Of a DNA stretch of 64,000 nt, positions 58,829-64,000 are shown one piece after another. Position 1 is the stretch's first letter. Each line of letters starts with the position of its first letter. A program made the translations under genes and the position numbers. The stretch covers positions 5,144 through 69,143 of the forward strand of contig CAZMRF010000018.1 in NCBI GenBank assembly GCA_964568735.1. The letters are read 5' to 3'. Source of the stretch: CAZMRF01 sp964568735. Its GTDB lineage: Bacteria > Acidobacteriota > Polarisedimenticolia > JACPZX01. Under the pieces are notes generated by a model that ran no database searches, was not told the origin of the DNA, and worked only from the letters and a program-made list of their open reading frames with translations.

Positions 58829-59557
58829 TCACTCGAGGAGCTCCAGGTCGGCGACGAGGAGGTCGATGGCCTCGTCCTCGGTGCCGTGGTAGTAGCCCCG
58901 CACTCTGCCCCGGCCGTCCACCAGGACCATCCGGTCGCTGTGCGTCACCAGCTCCCCCTCGGCGACCTCCTCCGGATCGCCCCGCGAGACAGCCAGCCTG
59001 AAGCCCTCGCTCACGAGGCGCCGGGTAGCCACCCAATCCCCCGTGAGGAAGTACCACCGCCCGGGATCCGCGCCGTTGCGCTCGGCATAGGCCGCGAGGA
59101 CCTTGGGGGTGTCGTGCTGCGGGTCGACGCTGATCGAGACGAGTCGAACGTCCGCGCGCGCGTGCAGGACCTCCTGGAGCTTCCTCATGTGGTCGCTCAG
59201 GATCGGGCAGAGGCCCGTGCACCTCGTGAAGATGAAGTCGGCCACCCACGGGGAGCCTGCGAGGTCGGAGAGGCTCACGGAGCGCCCCGAGCGATCGGTG
59301 AGCGTGAAGTCTGTGACCTCGCCCATGACGGGAAGAACCCGGGCGCGGGCGGACATCAGGCTCACGACGCCCACGACCGCGACGGCGGCCAGGACTGAGC
59401 CGAGGACCGCCCAGATCAGAAACGAGGCGAAGCGCCCGGAAGGGGCTGCAGCACTTGGGCCTGATCCACCTGGATCTCCAGCCGAGGGGCCGGAGGATGA
59501 CTCGCCGCGCGAGCCGCTCCCGCCGGGTGTCGTCCCCGGCGGAGCTTCCCCGTGCAT
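58829..59557 (-). CDS. SCO1/SenC family copper chaperone
   Basis: The 242-residue protein has a low-complexity N-terminus (about 40 residues of Gly/Ser/Pro), a membrane anchor (FASFLIWAVLGSVLAAVAVVGVVSLM) and a thioredoxin-like domain: FTLTDRSGRSVSLSDLAGSPWVADFIFTRCTGLCPILSDHM with Cys113 and Cys117, then SVDPQHDTPKVLAAYA and the copper-ligand His in ELVTHSDRMVLVD. It delivers copper to the CuA site of cytochrome oxidase. Its start overlaps the subunit IV stop. Confidence 0.94.
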   Translation of the reverse strand: MHGEAPPGTTPGGSGSRGESSSGPSAGDPGGSGPSAAAPSGRFASFLIWAVLGSVLAAVAVVGVVSLMSARARVLPVMGEVTDFTLTDRSGRSVSLSDLAGSPWVADFIFTRCTGLCPILSDHMRKLQEVLHARADVRLVSISVDPQHDTPKVLAAYAERNGADPGRWYFLTGDWVATRRLVSEGFRLAVSRGDPEEVAEGELVTHSDRMVLVDGRGRVRGYYHGTEDEAIDLLVADLELLE

Positions 59558-59901
59558 CAGTGCTCGGAGCTGACGGCGGGCGGGGCGGGTGCTGGACGGC
59601 CCGGAGCCTTGGGGTCCGAGTCGGGCAGGAGGGCGAAGAGCAGCATGACGCAGAGCAGGATGGGGGTCGCCGCGATGAAGGCCAGCGTCCTGTTCTCGAA
59701 CTTCAGGTGCATGAAGTAGGCCGCCACGAGGATCGCCTTCGTGAAGGCCAGCAGAACCAGCATGCCGCCGATGGCGAACCTGCTCAGGGGCATGAATACG
59801 AAGGCGATCTCCGCGACGGTCAGGACGAAGAGCGCCAGAAAGACGCCCATGTAGTTGGGCTCGGCGTGCCCGGCGTGGCCATGCGATCCGTGGTGCGTCA
59901 T
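59557..59901 (-). CDS. Cytochrome c oxidase subunit IV family protein
   Basis: The 114-residue protein starts with a His-rich segment (MTHHGSHGHAGHAEPNYMGVFLAL), then three helices (LFVLTVAEIAFVFMPL, IGGMLVLLAFTKAILVAAYFMHLKFENRTL, ATPILLCVMLLFALLP). The FTKAILVAAYFMHLKFE block is the CyoD/CoxIV signature. It stabilises the oxidase. Confidence 0.93.
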   Translation of the reverse strand: MTHHGSHGHAGHAEPNYMGVFLALFVLTVAEIAFVFMPLSRFAIGGMLVLLAFTKAILVAAYFMHLKFENRTLAFIAATPILLCVMLLFALLPDSDPKAPGRPAPAPPAVSSEH

Positions 59902-59934
59902 GAGCGATCCTTCTTCCGGGTCATCGCGCCCGGC

Positions 59935-60606
59935 TCAGATAAGATAGACGAAGGTAAAGACGAGGATCCAGATCAGGTCCACGAAGTGCCAGTAGAGCCC
60001 CGTGATCTCGACCTCGTTGTAGGCCCAGGCGCCCCGTCTCAGCATGAAGACCGTCGTCAGGAGGTAGAGGACCCCGCCCGTCACGTGCATGCCGTGGAAG
60101 CCGGTCAGGATGAAGAAGGTCGGCCCGAAGAGCGTGCTCCCCCAGGGATTGCCCGTGAGCGTCATCCCCCTGTGGATCAGGTGGCTCCACTCGTAGGCCT
60201 GGAGCCCCAGGAAGAGCGCTCCGCCGCCCGCCGTCAGGAGCAGGTGAATCGTGGCCCACGTGCGATCACCGCGCTTCACAGCCGAGAGCCCCTTCACCAT
60301 CGTGACGCTGGTGCAGACGAGCAGGAACGTCATGAAGGCCGTCAGGTTGATCCCGAGGGTGCTCTTCGGATCCGGCCAGTTCGAGCTGACGTACCTCAGC
60401 GCTCCGTAGCCGGCCAGAAGCCCCCCGAAGCTCATCGCGTCGGCGGCCAGGAAAACCCACATCCCCAGCTTCCCCCACGACTCCGGGGTCAGCGGGGTCT
60501 CGTAGGCGTAGGCCTCGTCGTCGATCATCGCTGCCTGGCTCAACTCAGTCCCCCTGCTCGGTCCCGCTCTGAGCGGGCTCGTTCGTTTCGTCGGCCGGCG
60601 TGCCAT
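59935..60606 (-). CDS. ctaE: Cytochrome c oxidase subunit III (second copy)
   Basis: The 223-residue protein has seven helices in the heme-copper oxidase subunit III pattern: WGKLGMWVFLAADAMSFGGLLAGYGALRY, SVTMVKGLSAVKRGDRTWATIHLLLTAGGGALFLGLQAYEWSHLI, STLFGPTFFILTGFHGMHVTGGVLYLL and ITGLYWHFVDLIWILVFTFVYLI. His in the GFHGMHV and YWHFVDL segments are conserved. It overlaps the small Cys protein gene. Confidence 0.93.
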   Translation of the reverse strand: MARRPTKRTSPLRAGPSRGTELSQAAMIDDEAYAYETPLTPESWGKLGMWVFLAADAMSFGGLLAGYGALRYVSSNWPDPKSTLGINLTAFMTFLLVCTSVTMVKGLSAVKRGDRTWATIHLLLTAGGGALFLGLQAYEWSHLIHRGMTLTGNPWGSTLFGPTFFILTGFHGMHVTGGVLYLLTTVFMLRRGAWAYNEVEITGLYWHFVDLIWILVFTFVYLI

Positions 60607-60856
60607 CCACCTTCCCCGCCAGCCCCGCGGCCCTCAACGAGAAGAAGATCCAGCCCCCCACCGAGGCGACGATCGCGAAAGGCATCGCCAGGAGGAAGAG
60701 GGTGCTCACCGAGAGGGCCCGGGCCAGTGGATCGTCGGATCCCTCCACCGCGGTCCGGCACATCGCGCATCCCTGGGCAAGAGCCTCGGGCGAGAGGGCC
60801 CACGATCCCGCGGCGACCAGGGCGAGCGCGGCCGCGCGGCGAGCGTGGCTCACCAT
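60545..60856 (-). CDS. Small secreted/membrane protein with CAMC motif in the oxidase operon
   Basis: ATG 60856 (103 residues) gives a signal peptide (ARRAAALALVAAGSWALSPEALAQ) followed by GCAMCRTAVEGSDDPLARALSVSTLFLLAMPFAIVASVGGWIFFSLRAA, a CxxC at the mature N-terminus and one membrane helix. It lies between the two subunit III genes and overlaps both. Similar small proteins occur in oxidase operons of several phyla. A redox or metal-handling role is inferred from the CxxC only. Confidence 0.8.
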   Translation of the reverse strand: MVSHARRAAALALVAAGSWALSPEALAQGCAMCRTAVEGSDDPLARALSVSTLFLLAMPFAIVASVGGWIFFSLRAAGLAGKVDGTPADETNEPAQSGTEQGD

Positions 60857-61515
60857 AGATAGACCATCGGGAATAGCACCAGCCAGAGCCCCCCCACGTA
60901 GGTCCAGTAGATCCCCACGAGATCGACCGCCATCGCGTTGTCCGCGGAGAATCTGTTCGACCGGGCCCTGAAGAGGACCGCGAGGAGCCAGATCACCGCT
61001 CCGAGAACGTGCAATCCGTGCGTCCCGATCAGGACGTAGAAGGTCGCGCCGTAGACCCCCGAGGAGACCTTCAACCCATGGACCACCAGCCGGAGCCACT
61101 CGGATCCCTGCACCGCGAGGAAGGCGATCCCCAGGAGGCAGGTCAGCGTCAGCGATCTCTCCAGCCGCCGGGGGCTGTGGGACCGCACCGCATGCCCCGC
61201 CCTCCACATCGTCAGGCAGGAGAGAACCAGGACGGCCGTGTTCGCCCAGGTCACGGCGATCGGCAGCCGCGGCAGCCCCGGTGGCGGCCAGACCACGCTC
61301 GCCTGCCTCAGCACGAGGTAGGCCCCGATGAGCCCCGTGAAGAACATCGTCTCGGCGCCCAGGAACATCGCAATCGCGATCCGCGCGTTGCTCAGCCGCG
61401 GTCCTGCTTTCGGAGGTTTCGGACCCCCTCCGTAGACGGGGATCGGCCGCCGCGCGGAGGAGGGGCTCTCCCCCGCCCGGGGATCCAGCTTCCGGGCCGT
61501 CGCTTCGCCTGACAC
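60850..61515 (-). CDS. ctaE: Cytochrome c oxidase subunit III (first copy)
   Basis: The 221-residue protein has an approximately 45-residue soluble N-terminus rich in Pro and Arg, then NARIAIAMFLGAETMFFTGLIGAYLVLRQASVVWPPPGLPRLP, SLTLTCLLGIAFLAVQGSEWLRLVVHGLKVSSGVYGATFYVLIGTHGLHVLGAVIWLLAVLF and AVDLVGIYWTYVGGLWLVLFPMVYLW. The HGLHV and the final YWTYV differ from the second copy (YWHFV). Two subunit III-like proteins in one operon are known in some Acidobacteria-type oxidases. Confidence 0.92.
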   Translation of the reverse strand: MSGEATARKLDPRAGESPSSARRPIPVYGGGPKPPKAGPRLSNARIAIAMFLGAETMFFTGLIGAYLVLRQASVVWPPPGLPRLPIAVTWANTAVLVLSCLTMWRAGHAVRSHSPRRLERSLTLTCLLGIAFLAVQGSEWLRLVVHGLKVSSGVYGATFYVLIGTHGLHVLGAVIWLLAVLFRARSNRFSADNAMAVDLVGIYWTYVGGLWLVLFPMVYLW

Positions 61516-61545
61516 CTGCGATTCTCCCCTCCACCGCTCTGCCCG

Positions 61546-61641
61546 TCACAGCCCGCTCAGCGAGACGTAGAGGATCGTCCCGCCCGCGAGAAACACGATG
61601 ATCACGATGAGGAACCGCACCATGATCCTGTTTTTCCTCAC
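61546..61641 (-). CDS. 31-residue single-helix protein in the oxidase operon
   Basis: GTG 61641 overlaps the ctaB stop (GTGA), and the frame ends 30 nt before the next gene. It encodes MRKNRIMVRFLIVIIVFLAGGTILYVSLSGL by my translation (read in two parts: MRKNRIMVRFLIVIIVFLAG and GTILYVSLSGL), a positively charged start plus one membrane helix. The size, position and charge fit the tiny oxidase assembly or stability subunits seen in other heme-copper operons. The alternative start ATG 61623 gives 25 residues. Confidence 0.5.
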   Translation of the reverse strand: MRKNRIMVRFLIVIIVFLAGGTILYVSLSGL

Positions 61642-62543
61642 AGCGGCACCCTGTCGAGGACCATCGCCACGAGGACGACGGGGACATAGAGCAGGCTCGT
61701 TCTCAGGAGCAGCCGGGCCGTCGCGTCGCTTCGAAGCAGCGCCGTTCGCGCGGCCGCCACCAGCATGGCCCCGCCCATCACGAGCGCCGTCACGAAGTAG
61801 GCCCAGCCGGCCATCCCCGCAAGCGTGGGGAGGAGCCCCACGGCCATCAGCGCCAGGGAGTTCACGAAGATGTGCGTCCCGGTGCTACGCCCCGTGGGCT
61901 CCACCGTCGGCAGGAGCCGGATGCCCGCGCGGCGGTAGTCCTCCTTGTAGATCCATGCGATCGCGAGGGAGTGCGGGAGCTGCCAGAAGAACATGATCCC
62001 GAAGAGGATGACCGCACCCAGACCGATCTCGCCCGTCGCCGCGGCCCAGCCGGCCACGGGCGGCAGCGCTCCCGGGAAGGCCCCCACCACCGTGCAGAAG
62101 GCCGACCTCTTCTTGAGAGGCGTGTAGGCGAAGAGATACACCGCCACGACGGCCGCCGTCACGAGGGCGCTGAGCGGGTTGACCCCGATCGAGAGCCACA
62201 GGAGCCCCGCGCTCGTGGCCGCCGCGCCGAAGGCCAGCGCTTCGAGAGGCAGAATGCGCCCGCCGGGCAGGGGGCGGTTGCGCGTCCGCTCCATCATCGC
62301 GTCGGTGTCGCGCTCGAGGAGCTGGTTGAGCGCGAGCGCTCCTCCCGCGGCCAGGGCCGTCCCGACCATCAGGTGCGCGAGGAGGACGAAATCCAGCGAG
62401 GTGGGCGAGGCGAGGTAGAAGCCGGCAACCGTCGTGACGAGGATCATCGTCACCATCCGCGGCTTCGCCAGCTCCCAGCAGGCGGCCATGACGCCGAGCC
62501 CCCGTGAAGGGGCCATCTCGAGCGCGAGGCTTCGAAGAGTCAT
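61638..62543 (-). CDS. ctaB: Protoheme IX farnesyltransferase (heme O synthase)
   Basis: ATG 62543 overlaps the ctaA stop and gives 301 residues. This UbiA-fold enzyme has CWELAKPRMVTMILVTTVAGFYLA, the first Asp-rich motif LNQLLERDTDAMMERTRNRPLPGGRI, YTPLKKRSAFCTVVGAFPGALPPVAGW, and FWQLPHSLAIAWIYKEDYRRAGIRLLP. It farnesylates heme B to heme O, which CtaA oxidises to heme A. Confidence 0.96.
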   Translation of the reverse strand: MTLRSLALEMAPSRGLGVMAACWELAKPRMVTMILVTTVAGFYLASPTSLDFVLLAHLMVGTALAAGGALALNQLLERDTDAMMERTRNRPLPGGRILPLEALAFGAAATSAGLLWLSIGVNPLSALVTAAVVAVYLFAYTPLKKRSAFCTVVGAFPGALPPVAGWAAATGEIGLGAVILFGIMFFWQLPHSLAIAWIYKEDYRRAGIRLLPTVEPTGRSTGTHIFVNSLALMAVGLLPTLAGMAGWAYFVTALVMGGAMLVAAARTALLRSDATARLLLRTSLLYVPVVLVAMVLDRVPL

Positions 62544-63628
62544 GCTGTGGCCCCGTGCGCCAGGACGCTCTCGGCTAGGCTCCCGCGGCGCGGGGCGAAG
62601 AGCGCGTGCGCGCGCATCGCGATCAGGAAGGCCACGCCCAGGACCATCGCGCCCCCCAGGACGTGAAAGGTCGTGGGGAGGACGGCCTTGCCCGTCCACA
62701 CCGTCAGCCCCCCCAGGAAGATCTGCGCGGCGATGAGCGCCGCGAGGAGGAGGACCGGGCGCGTCAGGAGCGGCTCGTCGCGGTGCGCGCGGAGGATCCG
62801 CGCCACGAGCCAGCCGCCCAGGACTGCCACGACGAGGGCCCAGGCCCTGTGGGCGAAGTGGATCTGGATCGCGGGCGTGCTCAGAGGAGGAATGACCTGC
62901 CCGAAGGCGAGCGGGAAATCCGGAATGGCCAGCCCCGCCTTCGTGTGGCGCATGACGGCGCCGAGGATGAGCTGCCCGTAGATGGCCGCGGCGGTCGCCG
63001 TGGAGAGCCATCGCAGCGGCGCGGCCACGTGCTCCTCACGGCCGGGGCGGATCGCGCTCCAGCCGCTCCCCGTCATCAGGGCCAGCGCCACGGTCATGCA
63101 GAGGAAGGCCTGGGCCAGGCAGGCGTGGCCGATCGACACGGCCGGCGGCAGCTTCATCAAGACAGTCAGCCCCCCGAGGAGCCCTTGCAGCACCACGGCC
63201 CCCAGCGCCACACCTGAAAGAAGCCTCACGCCGCCCGTCGCCTTCGCCAGCAGGGTCCAGACATAGAGCCCGATCGTGAGGATCCCCACGGTGGCCGCCA
63301 CCATCCTGTGGCCGTGCTCGTAAAAAACGCCGCCCTTCATCTCGGGGAAGATCTGACCAAATGACAACGGCCAGTCGGGAACGGCCAGGCCGGACTCGGT
63401 GCTCGTGACCAGCCCTCCGGCGAAGATCAGGAAGAAGGTGGCAGCGCAGACGAAGGCCGCGTAACGGTGCAGCCACGGGCCGGGCCCTTCCGATTCTCCG
63501 GCTCGCGCAGGGGCGGGGGCCGACTTCGAGGCTCTCGCGGCCGGCTCGTTCCGCTCAGCCCGCCCGGCGCGTTCCGCCGCTCGCGGCGACTCCGCCTCGC
63601 TCCTGGACTCTGCGCGCCGCTCGCTCAT
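62540..63628 (-). CDS. ctaA: Heme A synthase
   Basis: ATG 63628 follows AGAGGGG and gives 362 residues; upstream codons are a shadow. A charged Arg/Glu/Ala N-terminus of about 45 residues precedes eight helices in two pseudo-repeats: LVTSTESGLAVPDWPLSFGQIFPEM and FYEHGHRMVAATVGIL, then AVMRHTKAGLAIPDFPLAFGQVIPP and IHFAHRAWALVVAVL. The paired His residues bind heme. It oxidises heme O to heme A for the oxidase. Confidence 0.95.
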   Translation of the reverse strand: MSERRAESRSEAESPRAAERAGRAERNEPAARASKSAPAPARAGESEGPGPWLHRYAAFVCAATFFLIFAGGLVTSTESGLAVPDWPLSFGQIFPEMKGGVFYEHGHRMVAATVGILTIGLYVWTLLAKATGGVRLLSGVALGAVVLQGLLGGLTVLMKLPPAVSIGHACLAQAFLCMTVALALMTGSGWSAIRPGREEHVAAPLRWLSTATAAAIYGQLILGAVMRHTKAGLAIPDFPLAFGQVIPPLSTPAIQIHFAHRAWALVVAVLGGWLVARILRAHRDEPLLTRPVLLLAALIAAQIFLGGLTVWTGKAVLPTTFHVLGGAMVLGVAFLIAMRAHALFAPRRGSLAESVLAHGATA

Positions 63629-63639
63629 CCCCTCTCCCC

Positions 63640-64000
63640 TCAGTGCGCGGGTGCTGCCCGGGCCCCGAGATCCCGGTCCTGGGGCAGCCAGTCCTCCACC
63701 ACCTCGGGCGAGGAGTACTCGTAGGGGCCGCGGTACACGGTGGGGATCACCTCGAAGTTCCCGTGCGGGACCGGCGTCGCGGCCACCCACTCGAGCGTAT
63801 TGGCCTTCCAGGGGTTGCGCTCGGCCTTGCGGCCGAAAAAGAGGCTCGTGAAGTAGTTGGTGAAGAAGACGAGCTGCGACAGCCCGAGGCAGATGGCGCT
63901 GATCGTGATGAACCGGTTCCAGGGCTGCAGCGGCTTGAGGAACTCGTAGTACTCGGGGTTGTAGATCCGGCGCATGTGGCCGCCGATCCCGAGGATGTGC
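63640..64000 (-). CDS. ctaD: Cytochrome c oxidase subunit I, C-terminal part
   Basis: The frame enters from beyond the window. It reads HILGIGGHMRRIYNPEYYEFLKPLQPWNRFITISAICLGLSQLVFFTNYFTSLFFGRKAERNPWKANTLEWVAATPVPHGNFEVIPTVYRGPYEYSSPEVVEDWLPQ in segments, the standard end of aa3/caa3 subunit I (GGHxRR, NPWxANTLEW, PHGNF). It heads the leftward oxidase operon; ctaC is presumably further right. Confidence 0.95.
   Translation of the reverse strand, partial: HILGIGGHMRRIYNPEYYEFLKPLQPWNRFITISAICLGLSQLVFFTNYFTSLFFGRKAERNPWKANTLEWVAATPVPHGNFEVIPTVYRGPYEYSSPEVVEDWLPQDRDLGARAAPAH

Noticed and set aside
1..64000. CRISPR arrays, prophage or toxin-antitoxin modules.
   Set aside because: No regularly spaced direct repeats, Cas, phage structural or toxin genes were seen. 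The RHH regulator is paired with a flavoenzyme, not a toxin.

Overview
The window is very GC-rich and densely coded on both strands. Several genes use GTG or TTG starts and many neighbours overlap by 1-4 bases. A 10-N scaffold gap inside a gene suggests a metagenome-assembled genome. The gene set is that of a free-living Gram-negative aerobe: a PilB/GspE-type ATPase, lipoproteins, a putative outer-membrane barrel, and a caa3-type oxidase operon with heme A synthesis. Acidobacteriota or a neighbouring phylum is my best guess; no marker here settles it.

Layout. 1-414: 3' end of a type IV pilus/type II secretion ATPase. 0.4-8 kb: purC, a TIGR00300 (LOR/SDH) protein, an AIM24 protein, a secreted HEATH-motif protein, and a glycosyltransferase-carA-aroF run. 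8-14 kb: a SAP/Rho_N-like protein, a putative barrel, then imuB-dnaE2 translesion synthesis genes. 14.4-23.1 kb: two DUF3604/PHP-like secreted proteins flanking a PIG-L deacetylase, then tandem GT39-like membrane glycosyltransferases. 23.2-29.9 kb: tRNA-Val, thrS, infC (apparent ATC start), rpmI, rplT, pheS, pheT. 29.9-35.8 kb: a coiled-coil protein, zapA, a sirtuin, a 6S RNA, RNase Y (degenerate HD site, interrupted by the gap), xseA, xseB, ispA. 35.9-41.5 kb: methyltransferase, asnB, glycosyltransferase, tlyA, nadK. 41.5-50.8 kb: a CcmH-like lipoprotein, a small basic protein, large membrane/TPR proteins, pepE, and an alpha/beta hydrolase. 50.9-54.8 kb: an iodotyrosine-deiodinase-like flavoprotein with a ribbon-helix-helix regulator, an encapsulin shell gene with an unrecognised cargo, and a divergent membrane protein. 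55-58.3 kb: a GlcD-like FAD oxidase and an ABC exporter. 58.3-64 kb: the cytochrome oxidase operon (ctaD, ctaA, ctaB, a 31-aa protein, two subunit III genes, a small Cys protein, subunit IV, SCO1, DUF420), read leftward and cut by the window end.

The strongest candidate for something undescribed is the encapsulin operon at 52150-53661. The shell is a family 1 encapsulin. The gene directly upstream ends in a textbook cargo-loading peptide on a long flexible linker, but its helical N-terminal domain matches none of the cargo classes I know (ferritin-like, DyP peroxidase, hemerythrin, IMEF). Next to it are an IYD-like flavoenzyme and its regulator, with a clear promoter-operator.

Other notable items are an RNase Y with most HD-domain metal ligands replaced, a DUF3604 pseudoenzyme beside its intact paralogue, an imuB promoter with a period-11 direct repeat, and two dispersed repeat families.
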